A stretch of DNA of 64,000 nt from an uncultured Lachnospiraceae bacterium (GTDB taxonomy: Bacteria > Bacillota > Clostridia > Lachnospirales > Lachnospiraceae). The DNA is taken from positions 51,455-115,454 of the forward strand of contig CAJTWA010000005.1 in the NCBI GenBank assembly GCA_910580195.1, written 5' to 3'. The translations under genes were made by a program, and so were the position numbers. How positions within the stretch are numbered: position 1 is the first letter of the stretch; the number at the start of each line of letters is the position of its first letter. This document shows, one piece after another, positions 44,820 through 55,149 of the stretch. The notes under the pieces are model-generated. The model made no database searches. It was not told where the DNA came from and saw nothing but the letters and a program-made list of their open reading frames with translations.

Positions 44820-46917
44820 ATGATAACGCCACAGGAAATTCTTGCGGGTTTAAGCGACCCGACAAGACAGGTGATAAATTCAGGGGTGTCACAGGCTGAG
44901 TTTGAGGAAATCGGCGGGGTTTATTGTATGTTAAGGAATGATAAAACCCATGACGATGATTACAAAACAAGCCTGCCGATACCAAATATGCAAAATTTTG
45001 TGCGGGGTATGGCGGGCTGTAAGAAGGATGGGAATGAGTTCAGGAGGAATTATGCGTTTGCTTTTGCAGTGTTGAAAGTTATAGCGCAGACTCATAAGAA
45101 TAAAGGCGCAGTCCCAATCCCGCAGGAAATAAGGCTTGTAGCCGCTTATATGGTTTACCGGGCGATGGAACTGGCGGATAGAAAGTATGGAGATATTGAA
45201 AAAGCGGATAAGGCAGTAAGCCAGTCAGAAATACTGAAAGGGCTGGGGCTTGGGCATAACGCCTTTACAAAGTGGGGTATGCGCCCAAAGCAGTATTATT
45301 ATGTGACGCACTATAAGCAGCCGAACTCACCGATGCATTATATGGGGGCTAAGACAGGAGATTACGGGTATGCAGTCAGGAACCTTGTGTATCAGGCAGG
45401 TCAGCATAAGGCGTTTGCCGACATCTTTGGCGGTGGCGGCAACGCGACGCTTGCAGTGCCGCCGAGTGATACCATGAAGTGCCATTATAATGAAGTTGAC
45501 CCCATCGTATTTAATGCGGTGGAAGTGTTGAAGGATAAAAGCCTGTGTAAGGAGCTGCTTACCCTGCACCGGGAGTTTTGTGACGAGGTTCAGAGGAAAA
45601 AAGATTCAAAGTTCCTTGCGGGGTATCTGCCTGCCAATGCAGCCCACAATGCCATTGAAAATGCATATAAAGCCAATGGTTATGACCCATATATAGGTCA
45701 TATAAAAGATGTTGAGTCGCTGGAAGTAGATGTGACTGACGATGAGAAAAAGAAATTCATTAGAAAGTTTAACAATGAGCTATATATGGGCATCCACTGT
45801 GGCTAGGAATATGAAAAGAGGGAAAATTTACAAAGCATCGGAGCTGGAATGTATACTCCAAAAAGGGAAAGCAAATAGAGAACCCGACATCAGAAGGTAT
45901 GGTTCTGCCCCTGTTCAGGAATTGGCAAGGGCGTTTAAGATTTCTGGCGTTGGGACTTACCTGCAAAACGGGGAAAGGAAAAATGTGGAAGAGATATACA
46001 CGGGTTTTGCTTATATGCATTATAAACTGGTTGCTTACTGGTATCTGTTCCGCAAGATGGTTGATAATAAAACAAATTGTGGGTTTCTGAAAAATGAGGA
46101 TAAGGTGTTTTATGCATTTGCCTATATCTTCCTGCGGTATTTTGCTTACCATAGTGTGGACGACACCAACAATACTGTCTTATTAAACCTGCTCATGGAA
46201 AAGAAATTCGGGGAGGACAGATATGACTATACAAATTTAAACAAGATAGAGACATTCCTTGGATTCCCAACTGCCCATGAAATGAGGAGAAGTGACAGGG
46301 TGAAGGATGAACCTAAGAGGGTATTTGTGACAGACCAGATAAAAGCGTTCCATAAGCGTTTCAGGAATGTGGAGTTATCCAACGGGGATTTCAGGGTTTT
46401 TATTGACGGCATTATTGGCGGCATCCGTGGCGACATCGATAAAAAGTATGCAAGGAAGGACAGGGTGGTATTTTATTCAGACAGCCCATACCTCAAAACG
46501 GTTGGGTATGGCAGTAAGTTTACAAGCGGAGATATGTATGATTTAATCCAGAAGCTGGTTCATTGCGGGCAGAAATTCATCTTCTCCTGCCGGGCTTGCA
46601 AGAGCGCAGCGGAAAGCAAAGAGGAGGGTGAGGGAAAGCCAACCATAAACAGCGCGAACCGTTCCCTGTATAATGACCTGTTCCGTGTCTTTGAGACAGA
46701 AGCCCAAAAAGCGGGAATCAGCCTGAATGTCCTTGCAGTTGAGAAAGGTGGAAAAAGCCTTCCTGAACTTATCAAGGGCAGCAAGGTTGCCGAGATTATG
46801 ATATGCAATTTCGACATCCATGATTTCTCAAACACTGGCAAATCTGCAAAGACAAAGTTTACCGCATACGCCTACCATGATTTCCTCAACATTTTTAAAA
46901 ACAATGCAATTTTATAG
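44820..46917 (+). pseudogene. Adenine-specific DNA methylase-like gene split by a frameshift
   Basis: Two overlapping frames make a protein of about 700 residues. The first (44820-45806) holds the AdoMet motif region DIFGGGGNATLAV (about residue 200); the second (to 46917) holds the catalytic-like motif VVFYSDSPYLKT in place of DPPY. Frames meet at GGG (45788-45790): removing one G gives LYMASTVARN and joins them. D12-class architecture is inferred. The DPPY change to DSPY may matter more than the frameshift. It could methylate or be decayed; a homopolymer error is possible. Confidence 0.75.
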
Positions 46918-46933
46918 TGAGCCATAATTCTAC

Positions 46934-46963
46934 AGGGAGATATCCATCGGGGTATCTCCCTTT
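46934..46963 (+). terminator. Terminator after the methylase gene
   Basis: AGGGAGATA / TATCTCCCT stem with a loop that contains the element motif GGGGTATC on its right edge, then TTT. The T run is short. Confidence 0.5.
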
Positions 46964-47411
46964 CCCGCGCCCTTAAAAGGCAGCCACCAAGTTCTGCATA
47001 ATTCATCAGAACCGTTCCCCGCCCCTGCTGTGGAATTTCTATGCAAGAGGAAGGGATTGCAAAGATATGCAGATGCTGGGAACCTGAAGGCGAAGCTCAC
47101 AGAAGCCCTGCCAGAAATGGCGGGTTTTTCCTATGAAAACACATGTTCCTAGACACGTTTCCGCTGAAGCCCCGCCCGCCTTTCCCGGAGTGTTTTTTAT
47201 GCCCCGTATTGGCGGCATACCGCCGTTTTACGCCCCCCTGTGCGGGGAAATGGCATGGCTTGCCTGCCCCGCCTTATTTGGGCGCATTTCGGGTCGCCCG
47301 TGTCCGTCTTTCGGGGCGGATTCCGGGGGTTGCATACGCCCCTTGGAAGAGTTAAGATAACACAGCCAGAGGGCTTTGCCAGTGTCAGAAGAAAAGGAGG
47401 CGGTGTGTTTT
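46964..47411. other. GC-rich non-coding spacer
   Basis: About 450 bases rich in C and G around 47150-47340. Open frames here (up to 75 residues) have no ribosome site and unnatural composition. It contains the ribosome site of the next small gene. Confidence 0.45.
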
Positions 47412-47615
47412 ATGGCGATTATAAGGGTTGGCTTGGCTGTGGAGAAGCTGCGCGGGCTGTCAGGCTTGCTTGAGGCAGCGTCATCCTGCAACGACAAGGT
47501 AAGCGAACAGCAGGCGGCGTTCAGTTTCCTTGCTTCGGAGCTTTCCGACATAGCGGATGAGATTGAGTATGCGGGAAACCAAAATGGAGGGGAAAGCCAG
47601 CAGAAGGGGGTTTGA
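47412..47615 (+). CDS. Small conserved-looking protein of unknown function
   Basis: 67 residues, mostly helical, MAIIRVGLAVEKLRGLSGLL..., with a C-terminal Gln/Gly tail. AGGAGG lies 11 bases upstream. I do not recognise a family; its size and place suit a small element-encoded helper protein. The stop is followed by more than 3 kb without a gene. Confidence 0.55.
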   Translation: MAIIRVGLAVEKLRGLSGLLEAASSCNDKVSEQQAAFSFLASELSDIADEIEYAGNQNGGESQQKGV

Positions 47616-50600
47616 ATACGGGGTATGGGGTCTGCCTGTTCAGGCAGGCTCTTTTCCTGTGCAGCTTGGATGCCCAGGCATCAGAACATATATTTTGTCA
47701 ATATGAAACAAGGATATGCCGGGGTATCTGTGAGCTTTGCCGCCTAAGCACTGAGGGTAAGCGGCAGCCATAAGAGAGATAATAATATGGAAAGAAAGAA
47801 GAACCATGTAGAATTATAGGAAATGAGAAATGAACTGGAATCAGGCAGATGTTAATATGGATTACCACGATTTGAGATGAAGGGGATGAGAAAGGGGAAA
47901 CTGAGTTTTAGGGTATCTGTAAGTTCATTGCCTTTGAGAGTTTAGAAAGTGTATGCTGATACAGAGAGTTACTGAGATACAAATTCATTCGCATATAAGG
48001 AGACAACTTAGAAATCAATAGAGAGTGCCAAGCCATAAAACAATTCGCATAGAACGATACAGTTTAGAAATCAATAGAGAGCATAAGGAGACACAAATCA
48101 ATTCGCATATAAGGAGACAGCTTAGAAATCAACAGCAAGACGCAATTTCATTCGCAGTCATAGCCCCAGCTTTGGAAACTGGAGCATAACAAGCCATAGA
48201 GGGTCATTCAAATATAGCAGAGGTAGGGAGGATATAAGTTTCAAAAGGTATAAATAAGTCGCCCCGTTAAGTATCAAGATATAAGAGGTAAAGAAAATCA
48301 AAGAGGTATCAAGATTTCTCCCAAAGAATCAATGTGTAATTCAGTAAGTAAAGACATCAAAAGGGGTATCAGGATTTCTTCAAAAGAAGCAAAGAAAATC
48401 AAAGTGGTATCAAGATTTATCTCCAAGAATCAATGTTTAATTCAGTAAGTAAAGATACCAAAAGGGGTATCAATTGCCTTTCCAAAGAAGTAAAGTCACC
48501 CAAAGGGGGTATGGAGATTGCTCCCACTCAAGGAAAGAAAGGCGTCAAAATTAATTTGAGCAGTAAAGATATCAAAAGGGGTATCAGAAAGCCCCGGCTA
48601 AGTATCAAGATATAAAAAATGGAGATATCATCATCAGTATAGTATTTATCAGAAATCAAGGGGTATCAATATTTTCTCTCCAAGAATCAATGTGTAATTT
48701 GGGAAGCAAATACATCCAAAGGGGTATCAGAGACATGCGAAAGGCGCACTCCCGCCGACCTAAAAGAGCCAGTTAGCAGGAAGGGAAAGGCAATCCGCCG
48801 ACAGCAGCATCCACAGACAATAACAGGCGATTCACGCCAGCTTTTCATTGAATATATCCCCCTCACCCAACATAATAAAAATTTTCCAACATAAAAGACA
48901 ACCACGCATTTTCACATCACGCAAGTGATTTATCCCTGAAATCCACGCCCCCGCTAGCGACATAGCCCATCCATTAGGCGACATAGGATTTTAAACTACC
49001 AAAGGGAACGCACCCACAAGCACAGATAACCGCCTGACATTTTTCAGGGTTTTTGTAGTTATCAGGAAAAGGCAAACCCGCCTAGCCAAAGACGGTTTTG
49101 GGGGAAGAGGTATATCGGTAAGGCATAAGGGGTATGTAAGGGCATTGCTGAAGCCACGATAGAAATCCCCCAATAAAGAGATATAGGTATCATTCTCCCA
49201 AGGGGTATCATCAAAGCCCCTGATAACAAGTTCAATCATCCAAGGGGTATGCAAAGGTTTCATTGAAATCCCCGATACCAATCCCTAATAGAGAGAGGGT
49301 ATATCAAAGCCCCAAGAAAGAAATGCAGTCCCTAAGTATAGATTTTGATAAAGAAAGACAAGTAGCGTTTAACATCTATGAGGGGTATCAAAGGGCATCG
49401 CCCAAGCCCCCCGATAGCAATCTCAAATAAAGAGATAGATAAAAGCAGTTGAGTATCGTTGGTATTGGATATTTATAAGGGGTATCAAAGGCTTCACAGA
49501 AGCCCCTCATAGAAATCCCCAAGAAAGAAATGCAGCCATCAAGTAAAGATTTTGATAAGGAAAAGTAAGTAGCGTTTGGCATCCATAAGGGGTATCAAGA
49601 ACCACCCCCCAACAGAGAGATATGAGCGTCATCCTCTCAAGGGGTATGTCAAAGCTAACGATAGAAAGTCCCAAGAAAGGAATGTGCAGAATCATTTTTT
49701 ATATTGGGAAAAGAGATATCTATGGGGTATCTAAGGTCTACGCCCAAGCCTTGATAGTAAGCCGCCTATGGAGATATGAGTGCTAATTGCTCATAGGGTA
49801 TCACCAAAGCCCTTAATAACAGCCATAAAGAATGAAACATGAACAATCAGTTAAGCATTATTTCATAACCATAAGGGGTATCACCAAAGCCCCTAATAGC
49901 AATTCTAAAGAATGAGATACCTGAAAGCAGTTTTGCTGATAAGTATTTGATATCCAAATGGGGTATGCAAAGGCTTTGCCCAGATATCTAATGACAATCC
50001 CCAACAGAAAGAGATGAATGGCATCACTAAACCCTCAAGAAATGTGTGGAATCATTCTTTAAATAGGGCATTGTGGAGTTATCAGGAAAGAGGTATTTCT
50101 GGGGTATCTAAGGGCTATGCCAAAGCCCCTAATAGCAGCTCTAAAGAATGAGACATGAAAAACCAGTTAAGTATCGCTCCAAAATCATATGGGGTATCAC
50201 CCAAGCCCTTGATATGAATATCACCAAATCATTAGGAAACCTTAGCATTTCAGCCATCATATGCAGTATCTAGCAAGTGATATTTGAACGCAGTAAATGA
50301 TTTCCCCAACAATTCAGTCAATATCCCAAAATAGTATGCAGCCATAGGTAAAATCCCTCTCCGGGGTATGATAGATGCCGCAAGGCATCTGTTTTTCTGC
50401 CCTGAACTGTGCAGGAAACCTTGATGTAAGCATCCATTTTTCAACAATGTTAGGAAGCATCAAATCTCAAACCCATTTTTCAATAATGTCAATAAGTGTC
50501 AAGTCTTGAAGCTATTTTCGTGCATCCTTCCGGTAAGTGGCGCGTCCCGCCAGTTTCAACGTTATATGGAATATAGCAATTGCCAGCGGTTTTGTTTTGG

Positions 50601-50723
50601 GGCTTACTCTGGCTGTCATTCATAGAAGCAATGGCAACGTGAGTTATAGTTCCAGAACCCCAACATGGAGATAATCCATTATAAAGTAAACATTGTTTTG
50701 AGCATGGGAAGGAGGATTTCGTT
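47616..50723 (+). repeat. 3.1-kb non-coding repeat region A with GGGGTATS arrays
   Basis: No credible gene; open frames are short and lack ribosome sites. Sub-blocks: units with ATTCGCATATAAGGAGACA-like text at about 47985-48150; GGGGTATC every 50-110 bases at 48364-48725; and from 49120 to 50230 about 15 degenerate units in which GGGGTATC/G is followed by CAAAGCCCC, giving short GGGG/CCCC hairpins. Further text before 50723 is unique but gene-free. Confidence 0.75.
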
Positions 50724-50858
50724 ATGTTTAAGGATATCAGGGGCATGCCCATCTGTGATGAGAATTTCGGCGATGAGACTCTGGCGCCGGAGTATGCTGG
50801 GATAAGCCCCGGCGGGTTTGCGCCAGTAGGCTGGAAAGGTGGTATGCAGGATGGTTAA
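50724..50858 (+). CDS. 44-residue small protein coupled to a MerR-like gene
   Basis: MFKDIRGMPICDENFGDET... with Gly/Pro-rich C-terminal half, too short to match a family. AAGGAGG stands 7 bases before the ATG. It overlaps the next gene: the ATG at 50851 is 5 bases before the TAA at 50856, a coupling arrangement that supports it being translated. Confidence 0.6.
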   Translation: MFKDIRGMPICDENFGDETLAPEYAGISPGGFAPVGWKGGMQDG

Positions 50859-51051
50859 TCAGGAATGGTACAGCATAAGCAGGGCATCTGAAATGATTGG
50901 GGTATCCGAGTCAGCCCTCAGGCTGTGGGATATGGAGGGGCGTTTCAAGCCCGACCGGGTGCTCCCGTCAGGCAGGAGGCTTTATTCAAAGGTACAGTTG
51001 GAGCGTTGCGTGAAAGAGATGAAAGCAGCGGGAAAGGAAGAAATTAAATGA
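50851..51051 (+). CDS. MerR/excisionase-type small HTH protein (1 of 3)
   Basis: 66-residue winged-helix-like DNA-binding protein: WYSISRASEMIGVSESALRLWDMEGRFKPDRVLPSGRRLYSKVQLERCV. This is the helix-turn-helix plus beta-wing pattern of MerR_1/HTH_17 and recombination directionality factors. It lacks an effector domain. It is translated with the upstream 44-residue gene and overlaps the next gene (51048) by 4 bases. The motif GGGGTATC is used inside it as Gly-Val-Ser. Confidence 0.8.
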   Translation: MVNQEWYSISRASEMIGVSESALRLWDMEGRFKPDRVLPSGRRLYSKVQLERCVKEMKAAGKEEIK

Positions 51052-51953
51052 TGAAGGCTAAGGTAGTGAAAGTAAATAAGAAAGGTTCCAATAAGGTAGC
51101 GTTCAATATGGAGGACGGCAGCAAGATCAAAGTAAAAATCGGAGGCAAAAAATACAGGCGCATAGTGGCTAGCTATGAGTTCACAGAAGAAGCGAAGGCT
51201 CAGTTAGATAGCATAGAAGAAGCGAAGGCTCAGTCTGGGGTATCAAACGCAACGGATAAAAGCGCATCCAAGACGGAGTTAATGGAGAAGCCTGGGGTAT
51301 CAGGCGCAGACGAGCCGGTGCTTATCCTTAAAGATAATACATGGGTTATAACAAGGTTTGGGAGCGAAGAGTTCATGGATCTCGTAAAGGGGTATGAGTT
51401 GGGCGCGGAAGATGAGTGCCGGAGTATGCGTACAGTTTATTGTGACTGCTATCCTGGCGGGGTTGAGAGGTATGTCGGGGATGAGGATAACCCCAAATAT
51501 GTCTGCTTTGGTAACATTAGGTATGGATTTATAGTTGTTTGTTTTGAGAGTGAGCCAAAAGCCGTGGTAATTTACCAGGGGTATGCTTTCAATTATATTA
51601 AGGGACATTGCAGGCTTTATGAGAAATTGGATTGGGTTGAGGAGATGGAAAAGCATGCCGGGCTCAGCGACCACAAGTTGGAAGGGCATCTGGAAGAGTT
51701 TAAGGAGGGCGGCGTTATCGTAGACGTGTCTTTGGGGAAGCCCCCCACAGGAGAAGGGGGCTTCTATCTGTATGAAACTTATTCTGCCATATTCCAGACA
51801 GAGAATGGTGAGACTGTCCGTGTTGCGTTAATGGGGAAAGCCTGTGACTATATCATGAAGAATTGTAAGTTCAGCCCTGAAGCCCGTGCAAAGCTGTCTG
51901 ATATAGAGGAATTCAGCAGGATTTGCTTTATGAAGATAAAATTGAAAGCATAA
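51048..51953 (+). CDS. Unknown protein with repeated beta modules
   Basis: 301 residues. An N-terminal module (residues about 14-60, SNKVAFNMEDGSKIKVKIGGKK then a helix with EEAKAQL) returns at the C-terminus (about 245-290, YSAIFQTENGETVRV then EARAKLSDIEEF). Between lies a larger unique domain with several aromatic and Cys residues (CDCYPGG). The pattern continues downstream in broken form (52 kb). No known family; function unknown. It overlaps the HTH gene by 4 bases. Confidence 0.6.
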   Translation: MMKAKVVKVNKKGSNKVAFNMEDGSKIKVKIGGKKYRRIVASYEFTEEAKAQLDSIEEAKAQSGVSNATDKSASKTELMEKPGVSGADEPVLILKDNTWVITRFGSEEFMDLVKGYELGAEDECRSMRTVYCDCYPGGVERYVGDEDNPKYVCFGNIRYGFIVVCFESEPKAVVIYQGYAFNYIKGHCRLYEKLDWVEEMEKHAGLSDHKLEGHLEEFKEGGVIVDVSLGKPPTGEGGFYLYETYSAIFQTENGETVRVALMGKACDYIMKNCKFSPEARAKLSDIEEFSRICFMKIKLKA

Positions 51954-52240
51954 GTTTAAGCAGTGATGGGAAAGTGGCATTCAGGACAGAGAATGGGGAA
52001 TATGCTGAGTTTGCTTATGGCGGGAATGTCTTTGGTTGCATAGTGAAGCAGATTAAAAAAGATCTCTCCCTGCAGTGGTGATGTTAGAAAGAAAATTAGG
52101 GAGTTAGGGCTGGTTAAGTTCGTAAGGGGTATTATGCTTTCGTATTGGGAAATGAGAAGTTTGCAAACGGGTTAGCCAAGAAGTTTCAGGGCATGGAGGA
52201 CTTCAGCAAGGTTCTTGAGGAGATTCTTGGAAGTTAAGGC
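51954..52240 (+). pseudogene. Broken continuation of the beta-module gene
   Basis: From 51951 a frame reads ISLSSDGKVAFRTENGEYAEF and then a stop; after a shift a frame reads AFVLGNEKFANG and EDFSKVLEEILGS. These match the module of the preceding gene (KVAF, ENGE, final IEEF-like helix). It is a decayed third and fourth module. Confidence 0.55.
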
Positions 52241-52710
52241 GGTATGGCTTTGGTGGTGGGCAGCTTGGAGGAATCCATGCTGTCTGCCATATTTACTTCA
52301 GGGGCAGACAAGCCTGGGGCAAAAATGCGAGGTTAGCAGCCCGTGGCGCAGTTTTCATGGGCGGGTGGCAGGATAACGTATTTTATAAGAAATGGGGTAT
52401 CGGAGATGGGGTTAAGATACAGCATGCCGAAAACAATGTGGCATCTTTTTATGGCATATCCATTGATAAAATTGTCGCACTTGTGTTTATGGGCGCAGTG
52501 AGTGCCAGGAAATATCCATGACTTGGCACGTTGCAACCGTCCGTGCCTAAAAGATATATTAACGCATTGCTGAACCCGTGAACCCTGTCTGGGGTATCTT
52601 AACCTGGGGCAGACCCAAAGCCCAAACCTAAGACCGCGTCTTTTCCGCAGAAAGATTCCCACAGGCTGATATGGACGCAATCCTTGTAAAGAAAACAGGG
52701 GGTGTTTTTT
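52241..52710. other. Spacer with GGGGTATC sites
   Basis: No gene on either strand that I accept; a 115-codon minus-strand frame lacks a ribosome site. Two GGGGTATC sites, at about 52394 and 52591. Confidence 0.45.
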
Positions 52711-52926
52711 ATGGAATGGGACAGAGAGGATTTGATTACAAGCTGGGACGTGGCAAAGATGCTGGGCACAAGCAAGGCGTATGTGCGGAGCCTTGAGAAA
52801 CGGGGGCTGTTATCCCCGGCAAGGCAGCTGCCTACGGGTCGGCGGCTTTACCGGGCGGCGGATGTTGAGGAGTTCATAAAAGGCATTGAGACAAAGGGCA
52901 TAAGGGAAAAGGAAAAGGCAGAGTAG
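52711..52926 (+). CDS. MerR/excisionase-type small HTH protein (2 of 3)
   Basis: 71 residues: LITSWDVAKMLGTSKAYVRSLEKRGLLSPARQLPTGRRLYRAADVEEFI, the same HTH plus wing pattern as the gene at 50851, with a Lys/Glu tail. AGGGGGTG stands before the ATG at 52711. It precedes the HNH gene by 11 bases, and probably controls or works with it. Confidence 0.8.
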   Translation: MEWDREDLITSWDVAKMLGTSKAYVRSLEKRGLLSPARQLPTGRRLYRAADVEEFIKGIETKGIREKEKAE

Positions 52927-52937
52927 GAGGTATTTTT

Positions 52938-53762
52938 ATGCGGCATCAGGAATTCAAGGGGTTTGAGGGGCTTAGTGAAGAGAAAAAGGCAAAAAGGCTG
53001 GAGGATATACTGAAGCGAGAGTGCTGGTTTTTAGGTGAAAAGGAGAGCAGGGCAAAGGTGAAGAACTCCCATTACCTGTCAAGGGATTGGAAGTATGTCA
53101 CGACCATTATCCGCAATAAGGAGCAGAAGATGTTTGCCTGCATATACGATTATAGTTCATATGAAAAGTATTTCAAAGAAGGCGGGCTGGTGCTGTCGCT
53201 GAATGACAGGGGGGAAGGCAAGTGCATTGACCCGGTCATAAACGGGAAGGAGTTCCCATTCAATGCGAAGGCGCACCGCGTCATATTGGCGGACGACCCG
53301 TCAGGGAAACTGCCAGAGGGGTATGAGGTTGACCACATCACCCACACGCATTCCGACATGACAAGGGAAGGCTTGCGGAGATGCACCCGTGTGGAGAATG
53401 GGATGAACAAAGCCTTCCGCAGCCATATAACCGGGGACGCCATTTCATGCCGCGTGAAGGAGATTCCAGACACCAAGGCGGAAGAGCTTAGAAAACAGGG
53501 GTATCTGGTAAAGAAAGTTAAGGGTGGGTACAAGGTCATGAAAAAAGGATGCAAAAACGCCTGCGCCGAGATAAAGGCGATGGAGGAGACGCTGTTTGGC
53601 AAGTTCCGCTACAATCCGCTGATGGACTTCTCAGAAACATGGCATGCGCTCATCCTCTGGAAGATGATTGGAATCCCTAAAGAGGAGGTCATGGCTTACC
53701 AAAAAGGGTATCTGACCGAGAACCGCGCGGATATCTGCAAGTATTACGGGATAGCAGACTGA
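52938..53762 (+). CDS. HNH endonuclease-like protein
   Basis: 274 residues. Middle part carries an HNH pattern, EVDHITHTHSDM then REGLRRCTRVENGMNKAF (about residues 132-160), like phage and homing HNH endonucleases: DH, then the Asn/Arg and EN-N ligands. The C-terminal 100 residues are a separate helical domain. It could nick DNA or be a captured homing-type gene. GGAGG precedes the ATG. The element motif recurs three times inside it. Confidence 0.78.
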   Translation: MRHQEFKGFEGLSEEKKAKRLEDILKRECWFLGEKESRAKVKNSHYLSRDWKYVTTIIRNKEQKMFACIYDYSSYEKYFKEGGLVLSLNDRGEGKCIDPVINGKEFPFNAKAHRVILADDPSGKLPEGYEVDHITHTHSDMTREGLRRCTRVENGMNKAFRSHITGDAISCRVKEIPDTKAEELRKQGYLVKKVKGGYKVMKKGCKNACAEIKAMEETLFGKFRYNPLMDFSETWHALILWKMIGIPKEEVMAYQKGYLTENRADICKYYGIAD

Positions 53763-53799
53763 AAGGGGTTATTGTTCAGTTAAGAAAGGAAGGCAGAAA

Positions 53800-53994
53800 A
53801 TGGAAGGGAACACTGTATTTTTAAAATCAGGAGAGGCAGCGTGCATGCTCCACATCACGACATCAACGCTTGCGAACTGGGACAGGTGTGGGGTACTCAA
53901 GCCCGACCGGAGGCTTGCGTCCGGCCACCGGCTCTACAAGCTGGAGTCACTGGAAAAATTCATTGAGGAAGGGTGCAGGGTGAAGAGACTGTAA
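53800..53994 (+). CDS. MerR/excisionase-type small HTH protein (3 of 3)
   Basis: 64 residues: GEAACMLHITTSTLANWDRCGVLKPDRRLASGHRLYKLESLEKFIEEG, again HTH plus wing. It follows the HNH gene by 37 bases with GGAAGG before the ATG. Three paralogs in 3 kb with different neighbours suggest repeated capture or a shared control circuit. Confidence 0.8.
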   Translation: MEGNTVFLKSGEAACMLHITTSTLANWDRCGVLKPDRRLASGHRLYKLESLEKFIEEGCRVKRL

Positions 53995-54103
53995 AATAAT
54001 TTTTAAGAGCCGCAGATTCCTTTTAAGAAGGGCTTGCATTTTAGGAAGGCGGGAGTTATACTACACCACTATACAAAAATTTATTGGATGGGCGGTGTTT
54101 CGG

Positions 54104-54436
54104 ATGGAAGGTCTTTCGTATGGGGAATTGTTTGAGAAAGCGGCGGGAAGTTTTGTGGTTGCGGAGGTGGTCAGGAGGAACCGGGGTTCAGGGCGTGCGG
54201 AGCTTTACGGCGTCATACGTGAATGCCCCTCAAAGCAGGAGGCGGATTTGGTTCTTGATTTTTTTGAGGGGATTGGCGTGGACGCCTGCATGATACCAAC
54301 TTTTGCGGACAGTGACGCAGGCGTAAAGGCGTTAATCGTCGGCGGGGAAGTGAGAGGGGCGGAAAAGCTGGTGACCCCTAATGACCACGCAAGGTTTTTC
54401 AGGTCATATTACAATTATAATGGGAAGAAGGCATGA
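54104..54436 (+). CDS. Unknown 110-residue protein
   Basis: MEGLSYGELFEKAAGSFVVAEVV..., an alpha/beta fold with a Gly-Asp-rich centre (TFADSDAGVKALIVGG). No family recognised. It overlaps the next gene by 4 bases (ATGA), so they are translated together. A second ATG-side start (GTG, 54095) is possible. Confidence 0.6.
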   Translation: MEGLSYGELFEKAAGSFVVAEVVRRNRGSGRAELYGVIRECPSKQEADLVLDFFEGIGVDACMIPTFADSDAGVKALIVGGEVRGAEKLVTPNDHARFFRSYYNYNGKKA

Positions 54437-55149
54437 CAGGGGGCGGTCATTTGGAAGAACATTTTAAAGACATGGAAAGGAACCTGTGGATTATCCAGAC
54501 ACAGCTGGACAATGGGATGAAGCCAGCAGGCTGCATGAAGCTTGCAAGGAGCAGCCTGGAGAGCATCCTTGGGGAACTGGGGCGCAGCAGCCTTGTGAAG
54601 AAATGCAGGAGCCTGGCGGGGTATGGCTATGAGCCGGAGGAATGGGAGAAGCGTCTGATTTGGTATGCAAGGGAATTCATGCTCCTGCTGTTCCGCGGCG
54701 CGGGGGTGCTTGAGACAGTCGTGGAGGCGAACAGGGAGCTTGAGTGGATGCGCGGGAAGGCAGAAGCGGAAGGGGCATCAAGGGACTGGAACTGGCTGTT
54801 CAGGCGCATGGAGCATCTGAGATTGAAGCTGTACAGGTACAGCATGCAGGACAGGGTGGCTGCAGACTGCTCCAAGCTGCTTGCAGGATGCAAAGGCGGC
54901 ATAGACAGGGACTTAAAAGCGTTAGACGAGGGGGACGATGAGAAAATCGAAAAACTGGCGCGTGACTTTGACGCCGCAGTAAAATGCATCATGTACATAG
55001 AACGCCAGCTGACACTGAAGGACTTGGAGAAATGCAAGTTAAAGGGATTCGCGGAAGAGGTGAACGAGTATATGCGGTGTCTGAAGGACGTGGCGTGGAA
55101 AAGCGACTCACCGTTCTGGTATGTAGCGGAGCCGGCGGGGACGGCATAG
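54433..55149 (+). CDS. Unknown helical protein
   Basis: 238 residues, almost wholly alpha-helical with many charged residues (KSDSPFW near the end; ERQLTLKDLEKCKLK). No membrane segment or known motif. It is coupled to the upstream gene (ATGA overlap). Function unknown. Confidence 0.6.
   Translation: MTGGGHLEEHFKDMERNLWIIQTQLDNGMKPAGCMKLARSSLESILGELGRSSLVKKCRSLAGYGYEPEEWEKRLIWYAREFMLLLFRGAGVLETVVEANRELEWMRGKAEAEGASRDWNWLFRRMEHLRLKLYRYSMQDRVAADCSKLLAGCKGGIDRDLKALDEGDDEKIEKLARDFDAAVKCIMYIERQLTLKDLEKCKLKGFAEEVNEYMRCLKDVAWKSDSPFWYVAEPAGTA

Noticed and set aside
47133..47360. 75-residue Pro/Cys-rich open frame
   Set aside because: No ribosome site; biased composition comes from the GC-rich spacer, with overlapping open frames in several phases.
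49120..50230. CRISPR array
   Set aside because: Units are degenerate, spacing runs from about 44 to 140 bp, and there is no identical repeat or cas gene.
48400..50450. Series of 60-97 residue open frames in repeat region A
   Set aside because: Repeat translations with no ribosome sites, no shared protein pattern and frequent stops between units.
52333..52680. 115-residue minus-strand frame
   Set aside because: No ribosome site and runs against every neighbour; no family pattern.
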